In this document: positions 8,240 through 17,104 of the stretch, piece by piece
Position numbering within the stretch: the first letter of the stretch is position 1
How the letters are laid out: the number at the start of each line of letters is the position of its first letter
Assembly: GCA_021203305.1 (NCBI GenBank)
Contig: JAJQBK010000011.1
Location: 16,023 to 80,022, forward strand
Direction: 5' to 3'
DNA length: 64,000 bases
From: Lachnospiraceae bacterium
Lineage (GTDB): Bacteria > Bacillota > Clostridia > Lachnospirales > Lachnospiraceae
Position numbers and translations under genes: made by a program
The notes under the pieces: generated by a model
What the model was told of the DNA's origin: nothing
Databases searched by the model: none
Seen by the model: only the letters and a program-made list of their open reading frames with translations

Positions 8240-9301
8240 TCACCCAACGCCCTTCCTGTAATTAAACTCCGGGAACAAAGAGGTCAGATCCCACAGGCCG
8301 ACGCAGACATTGCTTCCGTATTTGGAATATTCTTCGGCTTCATAGGTATTGATTTGCGTCACCGCAGTCACTGTCATGTAGGAGCTTTCCTGCGCGCCGG
8401 GAACCTCCTCCGGGGATTTTACAGCAAAGCTTAAATAAAAGTCAACGCGTTTCTCATAAACAGGGAATTTCACTCCGGTGAGAAAACCATCCTCTTGGGT
8501 CAGCTCAAAGGACCATCCGATTTCCGTATAATCATAATCGGCCACAGACGGCTCCGCGTACCGGGAGCCCTCCACAAGCCAGTCCTCGCCGACATAAGGG
8601 TAGATAACCATGACTGTAAGATCCGCATAGGAAAGGTTTGACATATCAAAAACCAGATCAGAAAACAGGTCAGAGTATACCTCAGCCGCCGCTTCAGCGT
8701 CATTATTTAAAAATAATCCCTCATATTCCTCATAAAAGTTCTGCATATAATATAATCCGATAAAATAGAGAGCGCCGGTCTGGGAATCCACCAGCACCCT
8801 GATCATGTCATAGGTCGTGATATTGCCGTCATCGCTGATCAGTGGATTTCCGTTATCCAGGTAAACAGTGATCATCGTTGCCAGGAACATAATGTCGCTG
8901 TGATCCTCCGCGTTGTAGACGGCGTACTGGGTGCTGGAAAGGCCCATGACGCTCTCGTCAAAAAATTCACTGAAGTCGTAAACATATCCCCCCGTGTCAT
9001 CCACCCGGTAAAGAGCCTTCAATAACAGCGTCACAATTTCCCCTGTGGAAAGTGAACCCTCCAGCTCCATCACCTCATATCTCGTTCCCTGGGATTTCCG
9101 GTACAGGTAGGTGGTATACCGCTCCGCGTCGTCCTCAATATAATTGCTGACCAGCACGCTGGAAATGTTGATCTCCTGATATTGGGCATAAACAGTCTGG
9201 TTACCGGCCCGATCCTGAATGGAAAAGAGAAACTTCGGGGCCAGCAGGGCGATCAGGACAATACACGCCACAAACAAAAGATATTCAAGTCTGCGAAGCA
9301 T
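8240..9301 (-). CDS. Membrane-anchored protein of unknown function, last gene of a two-component operon
   Basis: The start at 9301 (MLRRLEYLLFVACIVLI) is chosen because AGGAG lies six bases upstream. It overlaps the histidine kinase gene by 17 bases, so translation is probably coupled. One N-terminal membrane helix (about residues 7-25) is followed by an acidic extracytoplasmic region of about 320 residues rich in Tyr and Asp. No known domain is recognised. Position directly after the kinase suggests an accessory protein that acts with the sensor at the outer membrane face, but this is inference. Confidence 0.7.
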   Translation of the reverse strand: MLRRLEYLLFVACIVLIALLAPKFLFSIQDRAGNQTVYAQYQEINISSVLVSNYIEDDAERYTTYLYRKSQGTRYEVMELEGSLSTGEIVTLLLKALYRVDDTGGYVYDFSEFFDESVMGLSSTQYAVYNAEDHSDIMFLATMITVYLDNGNPLISDDGNITTYDMIRVLVDSQTGALYFIGLYYMQNFYEEYEGLFLNNDAEAAAEVYSDLFSDLVFDMSNLSYADLTVMVIYPYVGEDWLVEGSRYAEPSVADYDYTEIGWSFELTQEDGFLTGVKFPVYEKRVDFYLSFAVKSPEEVPGAQESSYMTVTAVTQINTYEAEEYSKYGSNVCVGLWDLTSLFPEFNYRKGVG

Positions 9302-10814
9302 TCTTCTCCTCCCTGCGCATTTCCTCCGCCGGCGGGAAAGAAAGCCGGATGGCGGTTCCCTCGCCCACATTGCTGACAATCTTTAAAGTGCCCCTGTGGA
9401 GGTTGATAATAGTCTGGCACAGGGCCAGCCCGATGCCCGCGCCTCCCTGTTTTCTGGCGCGGGATTTGTCCACCATGTAGAAGGCCTCGGTCACCCGGCC
9501 GATCTCCTCCTTCGGGATTCCTCTGCCGTTGTCCACAACAGTGATCTGATAGCCGCCGTCTGCTCGCTTTTGCCCGCGCAGTACCACAAATCCGCCTTTC
9601 TCCACCGCTTTATCGGCGTTGGAGATCAGATTATACAATAAAGAGAGAATCAGATCCATATCTCCCCAGATAAAGCCCTTCTCAAAGACCGCCTTTCCCT
9701 GAATTTCCTCCTGCTCCCAGACAGGGCGCATGGTGACGCGGATATTTTCCTCCAGCTTTTTCACATCGATGAGACTTCCGTTCAGAGGATGCCGCTCCAC
9801 GTTGGCCAGCTCCATCAGCTTATAGGAAAGGCTTTCCAGGCGCTTTCCCTGGGAATAAATATAATAATAGGCCTCCCTCCGCTCCTCCTCCGTCATTTTC
9901 ACGGTGTTGAGCATGTCCGCGTAGCCGATGATGGAGGCCAGCGGCGTTTTCAGCTCATGGGCGAAGGCGTTGGTGAAGTCCTCCTTCTGTCTGGCTTCCA
10001 GTTCCTTTTGGTGAGCCTCCAGTTCCTTTTCCTTGGCGATCCGTTCCTGTTCCGTGATATAGTTTAACAGAGTGTCCGCCATCTTGTCAAAGTTTTTCGC
10101 AAGTTCCCCGATTTCGTCCCCGGAACGGTAGCCGCTCCGTTTCGTGTAATCCCCCGCGGCGATCTGGTTGACCACTCCGCCAAGCCTTTCGATGGGCCTG
10201 GTGAGAGCCCTGGAGAGAATGGCCACCAAAACCGCGCCAACGGCCAAAAGCACCAGCACGGCAATCCAGTACTGATGCATATAATACTCTCTGTCGGAAT
10301 AGGTTTCGGAAATGTCCTGATAGATTCCCAGCACGATCGAATCGCTGCCGGTATCATAGGAAATGATCTGCACAAGAACGTACATTCCATCATAGCTCTG
10401 GGAAAGCTTCTGTATCCCGTAGACACTGTTGTGAGTCTCGTCAATATTCTCCGCCATCTCCACAATATAAGAAGTCAGGCCGCCCGCCATCCCTGACGTC
10501 ACCAAAAGCCATGGATCGCTGCCCGCGATAATGCTGCCGGAGGCATAGGCAAAATATCCCAGCGTCTGGTCGCCGGTGCTCAGGGAAATGGAATCGAGTG
10601 CCGCCTGTATGGCATAGTCCTCCCCGTAAATTTCATAGGAGGCGTAGGAGGTATCAAACAAATACCACAGCATCTGAAGCTGCTGAAAGGCCTGATCCTT
10701 CTCCTTGTCCAGCAGCCGCTGAAAGTCCGAGTTCAGCATCCACAGGCCGAAAATGGTAAAGGCGGCCGCCAGAATGGAGAGCATGGATAAAAACAGTTTG
10801 TCAGCGAATTTCAT
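9285..10814 (-). CDS. Membrane sensor histidine kinase
   Basis: The 509-residue kinase has a first membrane helix at about 7-28 and an extracytoplasmic sensing domain of about 160 residues. A second helix (WIAVLVLLAVGAVLVAIL) and a HAMP domain follow (ALTRPIERLGGVVNQIAAGDY). The HisKA dimerisation helix has the phosphoacceptor in FAHELKTPLASIIG, near residue 286. The ATPase domain has an N box (NLISNADKAVEKG), a G1 box (DNGRGIPKEE) and a G2 box (GAGIGLALCQTI). It overlaps the response regulator gene by four bases (ATGA), so the two form one signalling pair. The signal is not predictable. Confidence 0.92.
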   Translation of the reverse strand: MKFADKLFLSMLSILAAAFTIFGLWMLNSDFQRLLDKEKDQAFQQLQMLWYLFDTSYASYEIYGEDYAIQAALDSISLSTGDQTLGYFAYASGSIIAGSDPWLLVTSGMAGGLTSYIVEMAENIDETHNSVYGIQKLSQSYDGMYVLVQIISYDTGSDSIVLGIYQDISETYSDREYYMHQYWIAVLVLLAVGAVLVAILSRALTRPIERLGGVVNQIAAGDYTKRSGYRSGDEIGELAKNFDKMADTLLNYITEQERIAKEKELEAHQKELEARQKEDFTNAFAHELKTPLASIIGYADMLNTVKMTEEERREAYYYIYSQGKRLESLSYKLMELANVERHPLNGSLIDVKKLEENIRVTMRPVWEQEEIQGKAVFEKGFIWGDMDLILSLLYNLISNADKAVEKGGFVVLRGQKRADGGYQITVVDNGRGIPKEEIGRVTEAFYMVDKSRARKQGGAGIGLALCQTIINLHRGTLKIVSNVGEGTAIRLSFPPAEEMRREEKNASQT

Positions 10815-11479
10815 GAAAGAGAGTCCTCACCCTCCAGACGATATCCCACCTTGTAGATGGTGGAGATTTCTTTATTCCAGTCCAGCTTCTTTTTCAGCCG
10901 CTGGATATGAATGTCCACGGTGCGGCCCATGCCCTCGCTGTCCCCGCCCCAGACCTGCTCATAGATCCGGTCCCGGTACAGGGCGATATTGCGATTCCTG
11001 GCGAGCAGCAGCAAAAGGTCGTATTCCTTTAAGGTCAGCCGGATCTGTTCCCCGTTTTTCTCCACAGTGCGGGACACCGTATCGATCACAATGTCAAATA
11101 CGCGGAGCTTTGCATCCGCCTTGTGATAACGGCGAAGCACCACCTCCACCCGGGCTAAGAGCTCGGCGATCTCAAAGGGCTTGGTCAGGTAATCCTCCGC
11201 CCCCAGCTTCAGTCCTTTGACCTTCTGCTGCGTGCTGCCGAGAGCCGTCAGGAAAATCACCGGAACAGACAGGGAATTGGCGTAGCCTATCAGCTCGTAG
11301 CCGTCGATTTTGGGCAGCATGATATCCAGCAGGACCAGGTCAAAGGGCTCGCTCTCCAGAAAATTGGCGGCCTCTTCCCCGTCTGCCGCCCAGACACAGC
11401 TGTAGCCGGCCTTTTTTAAGTTCATCCTGATCAGGTTGGCGATAGGCTCCTCATCCTCAGCGATTAAAATTCTGTACAT
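10811..11479 (-). CDS. OmpR-family response regulator
   Basis: The start at 11479 (MYRILIAEDEEP) is preferred over an upstream in-frame ATG because GAGGG lies eight bases before it and the receiver domain begins there. The 222-residue protein has a receiver domain with acidic pocket AEDEE, phospho-acceptor aspartate in LLDIMLPKIDG, conserved Thr in VIFLTALG and Lys in YLTKPFE. The C-terminal winged-helix DNA-binding domain shows LTLKEYDLLLLLARN and RTVDIHIQRLKKKL. It should be phosphorylated by the kinase encoded next. The amidase gene upstream may belong to the same transcript. Confidence 0.93.
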   Translation of the reverse strand: MYRILIAEDEEPIANLIRMNLKKAGYSCVWAADGEEAANFLESEPFDLVLLDIMLPKIDGYELIGYANSLSVPVIFLTALGSTQQKVKGLKLGAEDYLTKPFEIAELLARVEVVLRRYHKADAKLRVFDIVIDTVSRTVEKNGEQIRLTLKEYDLLLLLARNRNIALYRDRIYEQVWGGDSEGMGRTVDIHIQRLKKKLDWNKEISTIYKVGYRLEGEDSLS

Positions 11480-11566
11480 CTGTTTACCCTCTGATAATCC
11501 TGCTGACTCTCCGGTTATTTCATTTGCTCTTATGACCATTTCCATAAAAGGATTCGTCAATTCCGT

Positions 11567-12553
11567 TCAGCTCTCTGATATTGCGAAAAGAATTCCCTCC
11601 GCGATGGCCTGCGCAAGCTCCTCCTGATAGCTCTCCCTACTCAGCATACCGCACTCCTGAGCGTTGGACAGATATCCCATCTCAATCAGCACCGCGGTCA
11701 TAGTGGTATTGCGCAGGACAGAAAGATCCTGTTCCTCGGTCTTTCTTGTCTCAATCTGCGTGTACTCATCTATGTATTGCAGAATAGAATCCGCCAGTAA
11801 GCCGCCGTCCGAAGCCCCTGTGTAATAATAGCACTCCAGGCCGCTGATGGAGCTGCTGTCCTCATAATAATTGCAATGCAGACTGATGAAATAATCAGCG
11901 TCGGCGTCATTGGCCAAAGCTGCCCGCTCCTCCAAATCCAGATATTCGTCGGAGGTTCTGGTCAGAAGCACCTCCGCGCCGCTGACTTCCAGAAGCTCAG
12001 CTATCTTCAGCCCCATGGACAGGTTAATATCGCTTTCCTGAACGGGGCCCACAATGCAGCCCGGGTCTTCCCCTCCGTGGCCGGGATCAATCACAATAGT
12101 AATCCCCGTCATACTGCCCGCCGCAATTCCGGTGTTCTCCGTAAAATAGGAAAAGGCCTCCACCGGGTTAAAGCCGGAGGCTTCCGAAGCTTCTGAACCG
12201 CTCAGCACAGCTTTGACCTTCGCGGCCAGAAAAATGGTGAAGGCTAACGTAATGAAGAAAAACGCATATTGGAAAGCCCCAAAAAATAAATTCCTCCGTC
12301 TTCGTCTTTTAGAACTTCCGCGCCCTGCGCCCCGGCTGTTTCTGCTGTTTTCTCTGTACTGTGAGTTTCTTTTGCTCTGAGTTTGTCTTTGATCTTCCCG
12401 GGATACTTGCACCGGCTTATTCTGTCCTGATTTCGTATCTGCCTTTCGCTTATTCTGCCCGGCTTTTGTACTTGCCGACCGTCTTTTCCCCTCCGGCCTT
12501 CGCTCTGTAAAGTACTCTTCCTCCAGCAAAATGGAAAGCTGATCCTGTTTCAT
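11567..12553 (-). CDS. N-acetylmuramoyl-L-alanine amidase (Amidase_3), membrane-anchored
   Basis: This is a zinc amidase that cuts the bond between muramic acid and the stem peptide in peptidoglycan. The start at 12553 (MKQDQLSILLEE) follows AGGAGG at good spacing. Residues 1 to about 88 are a very basic, Gln/Arg/Lys-rich cytoplasmic tail. One membrane helix follows (AFFFITLAFTIFLAA) and then the external catalytic domain. Zinc ligands and catalytic residues are visible in VIDPGHGGEDPG, ESDINLSMGLKIAELL, FISLHCNYYED and VLIEMGYLSN. An inactivating change is not seen. It lies just upstream of the two-component genes. Confidence 0.9.
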   Translation of the reverse strand: MKQDQLSILLEEEYFTERRPEGKRRSASTKAGQNKRKADTKSGQNKPVQVSREDQRQTQSKRNSQYRENSRNSRGAGRGSSKRRRRRNLFFGAFQYAFFFITLAFTIFLAAKVKAVLSGSEASEASGFNPVEAFSYFTENTGIAAGSMTGITIVIDPGHGGEDPGCIVGPVQESDINLSMGLKIAELLEVSGAEVLLTRTSDEYLDLEERAALANDADADYFISLHCNYYEDSSSISGLECYYYTGASDGGLLADSILQYIDEYTQIETRKTEEQDLSVLRNTTMTAVLIEMGYLSNAQECGMLSRESYQEELAQAIAEGILFAISES

Positions 12554-12766
12554 ACAAGCCTCCTGACAAAATATCCCCTTTTCCACCATTCAAGGGTAAC
12601 GAAAGATTGTAAACTTTTTGCAACAGAATTCTTAATTCTTATTTAATTTCCCGCAATATCCCGTATTTAAAGGGATTTTCATTTTCTCTCCGCTCTTCTG
12701 CTTTTTGATAATGGCGTGATTCTTATTTCGTTGGTAAAATTTTATTATTTCTTTGAGTTTTTTTGC

Positions 12767-12794
12767 TTGAATATTCATGCCATTGTGATATGAT
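12767..12794 (+). promoter_or_regulatory. Promoter of the sortase-like lipoprotein gene
   Basis: TTGAAT (12767-12772) and TATGAT (12789-12794) are separated by 16 bases, giving a good vegetative-type promoter. The leader to the chosen start at 12971 is about 170 bases and shows no riboswitch-like structure that I can support. The AT-rich stretch 12590-12766 holds no gene. Confidence 0.6.
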
Positions 12795-12970
12795 AGCTAC
12801 AGAAGATTGAACAAGCCAGTAATAATAAAGGATACAACGCAAGCGACACATGAAGCTCATCCATTATTGTTTTTCCTTTTCCATACCGGCGTTAAGTGAT
12901 TCCCTTGATTTACCGGCTTACATCTAAAGACAACATGTATAAATTAAAAACACGAAAGAGGATTGATACC

Positions 12971-14002
12971 ATGAAAAATTTATTTACCGTGAAAAACAAG
13001 AAAAGAATTGCAGCTATGCTGCTTGTCACATTGATGACTGCCGCGATGGCCGGATGCACATCGGCTGTCGCAGACGTGACTATCAGCGATGTTGTGACGG
13101 AACAGGAAGTCTTAAGTAGTACCCAGGCCGATGAGGAATGTGAAGCAGCCGCTCCTGATGTTGACGGGGAAGCGGTCCACAATGAAGAGGAAGTCTATGA
13201 AATCTCCAAGCTGGATAACGGCTGCATTGCTTTTGCAAAGTCCGATTACCGGGTAAAATCCGCAGATTATGTGGAGCCGGTTGTTGAGGCTGACTCCGTT
13301 ATTGTTGAGACCGCAGCAGAAACCACTGTTGAGGCGGTTCCCGCTGAGACTGTAGCAGAAACCACTATTGAGTCGGCTCCCGCTGAGACCATAGCAGAAA
13401 CCACTGTTGAAACGGCTCCTGTTGAGACCGTAGCAGAAACCACTGTTGAGGCGCCCGCTAAGACTGAAACTGAGACAGCAGCCTCTTCTGTTGAACCTGC
13501 GGCGGCGGCTGAGATTGCGGCAAACACTGACCTTTACGGGCACTATATGTATGGCCGCTGCACTATCCCTTCTGTGGGAATGAGCGTAGCTCTGTACATG
13601 CCTGCGTCCTTCAGTGCAATCTATAACTCCCAGAGTGTTGTAGATACAGCTGACGCGGCCGCAATCCTCTCCTATTCCTGGTCCGGTGACACAATCTGCT
13701 CCATGGACACCGAGGAATGGATGGTCGCCGACCACAAAAATCAGGCATTCTCTCTTCTGAAGAATGTGTCCGTGGGTGACAGCATGTATATCGATACTGG
13801 TGACGCTGTGACTGAGTATGTCTGTATAGATATCCAGGATGGCATTAACAACTATGGAAGCGAGTATTGGAGTGATAAATCCAGCGGCCTTTATACCATG
13901 GACGGCGCACGCTGCTCTTCTCTCAATCAGGGCGGTATGGTGTTCTACACCTGCCAGGAGAATTATCTGCATGTGAAGCTGTATTTCTGGCAGCCAGTGT
14001 AA
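12971..14002 (+). CDS. Lipoprotein with Ala/Glu/Thr repeats and a sortase-like C-terminal domain
   Basis: The start at 12971 (MKNLFTVKNKKRIAAML) follows AGAGGA. A signal peptide ends in the lipobox MAGC with Cys29, so the protein is lipid-anchored outside the cell. A 13-residue repeat region rich in Glu, Thr, Ala and Val (about residues 113-163) acts as a spacer. The last 150 residues resemble a sortase fold: IPSVGMSVALYM near its start, His255 in ADHKNQAFSLLKNVSVGD (compare the sortase GH-N-F-L-GD pattern) and Cys328 in VFYTCQENY (compare the TLxTC motif). The following catalytic arginine is not obvious; a Lys lies in LHVKLYF. Sortases are normally membrane proteins rather than lipoproteins, so this may be a divergent or non-catalytic relative. 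Confidence 0.6.
   Translation: MKNLFTVKNKKRIAAMLLVTLMTAAMAGCTSAVADVTISDVVTEQEVLSSTQADEECEAAAPDVDGEAVHNEEEVYEISKLDNGCIAFAKSDYRVKSADYVEPVVEADSVIVETAAETTVEAVPAETVAETTIESAPAETIAETTVETAPVETVAETTVEAPAKTETETAASSVEPAAAAEIAANTDLYGHYMYGRCTIPSVGMSVALYMPASFSAIYNSQSVVDTADAAAILSYSWSGDTICSMDTEEWMVADHKNQAFSLLKNVSVGDSMYIDTGDAVTEYVCIDIQDGINNYGSEYWSDKSSGLYTMDGARCSSLNQGGMVFYTCQENYLHVKLYFWQPV
13307..13459 (+). repeat. 39-bp tandem repeat (four units) inside the lipoprotein gene
   Basis: Units start at 13307, 13346, 13385 and 13424. Each begins GAGACCGTAGCAGAAACCAC or a near copy and encodes ETVAETTVEAVPA-like units; the last unit is three bases shorter. The unit length is a multiple of three, so gain or loss of copies would change spacer length without breaking the frame. 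Confidence 0.85.
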
Positions 14003-14021
14003 TTAATGTTGCCATCCAGCC

Positions 14022-14309
14022 TTATCCGGCCCTCCTCACAACTCTGTCGCTCACCACAGGCAGTGGGAAATCAAATTCTTTGTATGTATCCTTATCCCAT
14101 AACGCCAGTGCCGGGAAGCCGCCTCTAAATATCAAAAGATCATCAAAAGAGAATGTTCCGTCATCATACTCCACCTGGATTTGATTCTCAATAAGCTTCG
14201 GGCGGAACCGATCCGGAATATCAACCACTATCTCATGTTTCTGTAGAGTGGCTGAAAACGCACTCCCTTCCGTATCGATCGTTTCCACTGCATATAGTGT
14301 CGTCAGCAT
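14022..14309 (-). CDS. Small hypothetical protein
   Basis: The 95-residue protein (MLTTLYAVETIDTEGSAF) has GGGGAG six bases before its ATG. It has no signal peptide or membrane helix and looks like a small beta-rich protein (KLIENQIQVEYDDGTFSFDD). No family is recognised. It is convergent with the lipoprotein gene, with only 19 bases between the stop codons and no clear terminator in between. The 134 bases separating it from the next gene upstream hold nothing that I can identify. Confidence 0.55.
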   Translation of the reverse strand: MLTTLYAVETIDTEGSAFSATLQKHEIVVDIPDRFRPKLIENQIQVEYDDGTFSFDDLLIFRGGFPALALWDKDTYKEFDFPLPVVSDRVVRRAG

Positions 14310-14443
14310 TTCTTTCTCCCCTCATCTTGTGTTTTTGCCTTTCACAGAGTACCATATTTCTGCAAGAGCGTAAATGTGGAAGATTCACAAAAAGGCGATA
14401 TCAACTTTGGGAAAAAATCTGCTTGACAAGAAAAGACAGGTTA

Positions 14444-15901
14444 TTAATGCGCGGCAAACCATGCCCCAACAGTTCTCCGAATGACTTCGTGGCGGCTGTC
14501 CTGCCCGGACGTATTTTCCAGCACCCTGTCCAGGATCGCATTCAACTGCCCTTCGTCGTGGATCCGGATCATGGAATTCTGCTCATCCAGCACGTATATG
14601 CCCTCCGGCATCTCATTCAAAGAGCTCAGCCGATAAGCGTCCCCTGTAGCCGCGTCAGTAAACGCGGCCCTGTGTGCATCCTTTTCCTGGCTGGACTGCT
14701 GCCGGTCTGTCACATCCAATCCCACGGAATGCTTATTAGGGGTGAGAATGATCCGTTTTGTATGGGCGACCTCCTGGGGCGTGAACCATAAAGGATGATC
14801 CGTATGAATGGAATATACCACCGTCGTCTCAGCGGCGTCACCCAGAGGCATCATCTCGGCCGTCCCCTCACGGATCACATTCTGGTCTGTCATATCCACT
14901 CTCTCATTCGCACCTGTCGCGGAGCCGAAGCCGGGAACGGGATCAAACTGCGTTACATCAAAGCGTATATGCTGCTCAAAATCCGGCATATTGTCATGTA
15001 CCCATTTTTTGATCATCATGGCGCCTTCGATCGTCGCCACTCCGCCCCTGCTGTGACCACGCAGACGTATCCAGATGTCATGAGGATGAGCGAGCCAATT
15101 CTGGTTCCCTGTAGTCTGCTGAATGTAATCCACGCCCATCTGCTTTATGTATTCTCTGAGGTTTTCAATACTGTAATCCCCGCTGTTGCGTGCACCGGAC
15201 ATCTCCAGCGGCCCCGCCATGGTAATGCGGGTTTTATCCTGCTTTTCCGGCGATACTGCTTTCCGGATATGCTCTCTTCTTCTGCCGGATATCTGCTGGG
15301 CCTCGCCATATCTTCTGATCAGATCCTCATCACGGGTATACACTACCGGCCCGCCCCCGGCCCGATCCCTCTTCGCTCTCAGTTCGCTTTCTACTCTGCG
15401 CAGCTCCGCTTTATTGAATTCTCTTATTTCTCTTGCACTCTTTATACCGGGAATAAAGCCAAACAGCCTGTTGTACCATTTCACCTTCTTCGCATTCTGC
15501 AGATAATCTTCAATGTTGCTCTTTCCCTTCACCCCATAGTGCTCACTGCGAAACTGTTTAAATCCCGAACCCGCAATGTCAAATTCCAGGACTTCATTCG
15601 CACCCATGGCCAGTCTCGTTCCCCTTGAATGATGCAGTCTGGTTCTCCTCATATCAGCCCGCTCCTCGCTACGGAGCGCGTCTAAAGCCTCATATGGATT
15701 CCGCCCCATCACATTCCGCACCGCATCACGGACGCTTCCGATCTTATAATTCCGCATATGCTCGCTGCGAGTATCCTGCTCCTGCGTCATTTGAGGCTGC
15801 ACATAATATTCGCTGACGACGTCCGTCTGATCTACCAGACCTGTCAGCTGTTGTCTTTGTCTCCTCCTGTTTTCCAGCTCGTGATTCTGCGGGTTGCACA
15901 T
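14444..15901 (-). CDS. Lipase-like (GHSRGG) candidate CIS cargo protein
   Basis: The start at 15901 (MCNPQNHELENRRRQ) is chosen because it has an AGGGAG site and matches the Met-Cys start of three large proteins in the injection-system run (MCRV, MCGP, MCDT). The 485-residue protein has a basic helical N-terminal half. A candidate alpha/beta-hydrolase region follows, with a nucleophile elbow GHSRGG (Ser284), an FDPVPGFGS segment about 30 residues later and TDHPLWF further on. This layout resembles DUF2235/Tle-type phospholipases, where GxSRG is followed by an aspartate-bearing FD strand. No signal peptide is seen. The GNAT gene five bases upstream repeats the GNAT-then-large-protein order of the main cluster. 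Enzyme activity is inferred from motifs only. Confidence 0.6.
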   Translation of the reverse strand: MCNPQNHELENRRRQRQQLTGLVDQTDVVSEYYVQPQMTQEQDTRSEHMRNYKIGSVRDAVRNVMGRNPYEALDALRSEERADMRRTRLHHSRGTRLAMGANEVLEFDIAGSGFKQFRSEHYGVKGKSNIEDYLQNAKKVKWYNRLFGFIPGIKSAREIREFNKAELRRVESELRAKRDRAGGGPVVYTRDEDLIRRYGEAQQISGRRREHIRKAVSPEKQDKTRITMAGPLEMSGARNSGDYSIENLREYIKQMGVDYIQQTTGNQNWLAHPHDIWIRLRGHSRGGVATIEGAMMIKKWVHDNMPDFEQHIRFDVTQFDPVPGFGSATGANERVDMTDQNVIREGTAEMMPLGDAAETTVVYSIHTDHPLWFTPQEVAHTKRIILTPNKHSVGLDVTDRQQSSQEKDAHRAAFTDAATGDAYRLSSLNEMPEGIYVLDEQNSMIRIHDEGQLNAILDRVLENTSGQDSRHEVIRRTVGAWFAAH

Positions 15902-15905
15902 AATT

Positions 15906-16817
15906 TTAATTCTCCCTCTCTTCCTCTTCTGTCTCATCGGTATCTCCGCTGTAGTAGCAGCATCTTCTCACCAGAAGCGGTTCCGCATCAGGGAAAATAC
16001 CTCCGACCAGGCTTGCGGCTGCCTCAGAGCGGCAGACAACCCGCACATTTGTATCGGCCGCATAGCTTCTCCGTGCGATTCGGAGCGCATAACGGACGAG
16101 ATCCATCAAAATGGCCGGTTGATTGTTCAATGTGCGCAGAAGCACGACTTCCAGTGTGTCATTACCGATATACCGCACCAGAAGGGCGCATTCTATTTTC
16201 CACCCGTTATTTCCCATGTATACACAGCTCACAGATGTTTCATACTCCTCTGTCAGGAGCGGAAGATCCTGCCAGACGCCGGGAAGCTCCTTCGCCGATC
16301 TCAGAAAACGGCTGAAATCATCCTGCGAAACCTCTTTAAAAGGAGTTATCCTCACCGCGGGGTCTTTCTGAAACTCCTTTCTCCGGAACAAATCCCCAAG
16401 TTCCACTGTCAGGTCATATCTGTTAATCAGACCCACGCGGAACCCCCATGCTTCCAGATAAGCACAGAGCAGATTGTATTCCGCCGACATCGGGACGTCG
16501 CACAGCGCATACTCTACGCCGCTCTCGTCCATTACGTCAAAAAAACGCTCCATCAGCTGATCAGCCAGGTTCCGTCTGCGGTATTCCGGCGCGATATACA
16601 GCCACAGAATCCTTGCGGCGATCATCTCCTCATCCTCATTGGTCGTTCCCTCGTCCACGCTGAAGACAAGCGTTCCCGCCGCGATTTTTTCTCCGTCCTC
16701 CTCCTGGATCGCTCCAAGCGCGAATACAGAAGGATACCGCAGGGAAAGGTACTGCTCTTCAGGCATAAGCCTTTCAAAAGCAGATTTATTATTTTCATCA
16801 ATGCTCGAGATCATCAT
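15906..16817 (-). CDS. GNAT-family acetyltransferase paired with the lipase-like protein
   Basis: The 303-residue protein has a GCN5-related N-acetyltransferase domain in its first half. The acetyl-CoA loop is visible in LYIAPEYRRRNLADQLMERFF (R/Q-x-x-G/N-x-A pattern, with Asn in place of the usual Gly) and a later strand in EAWGFRVGLINRYDL. The second half is a further alpha/beta region without a clear motif, as in the two GNATs at 33 and 40.7 kb. GGAGG lies upstream of the start. The next gene starts five bases after its stop. A promoter was not securely found in the 287 bases between this gene and glpK; TATACT is present on the minus strand but lacks a partner -35 box. Confidence 0.75.
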   Translation of the reverse strand: MMISSIDENNKSAFERLMPEEQYLSLRYPSVFALGAIQEEDGEKIAAGTLVFSVDEGTTNEDEEMIAARILWLYIAPEYRRRNLADQLMERFFDVMDESGVEYALCDVPMSAEYNLLCAYLEAWGFRVGLINRYDLTVELGDLFRRKEFQKDPAVRITPFKEVSQDDFSRFLRSAKELPGVWQDLPLLTEEYETSVSCVYMGNNGWKIECALLVRYIGNDTLEVVLLRTLNNQPAILMDLVRYALRIARRSYAADTNVRVVCRSEAAASLVGGIFPDAEPLLVRRCCYYSGDTDETEEEEREN

Positions 16818-17104
16818 AAGAACATTTCCTCCATTTTCTTTTCCCCTTCAAAGATCATACCGGGCATATTTTTTTAAATTTCCCCTGTTTTATTTCATTT
16901 TGTAATCATCTGTAGTATAATAACCCTGTCTCCCGGTTCCGCGAAGAGTGCGGGTCAAAAGCCCGTATCGGAGGTGTCCAGTCTCACACTTATTATTCGC
17001 TGTGAACACGCTCCGGCCGGGGGAGATTTTAACTGCGCAGCCATTTTATCAGTCATGGCTCCCCCGTCCCTGGCATGCTTCGCGCGGCATTGCGGTTTGG
17101 CGAC

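Noticed and set aside
14421..14450. Plus-strand TTGACA box near the end of the lipase-like gene
   Set aside because: It has no good -10 partner and no plus-strand gene follows, so it is probably chance.
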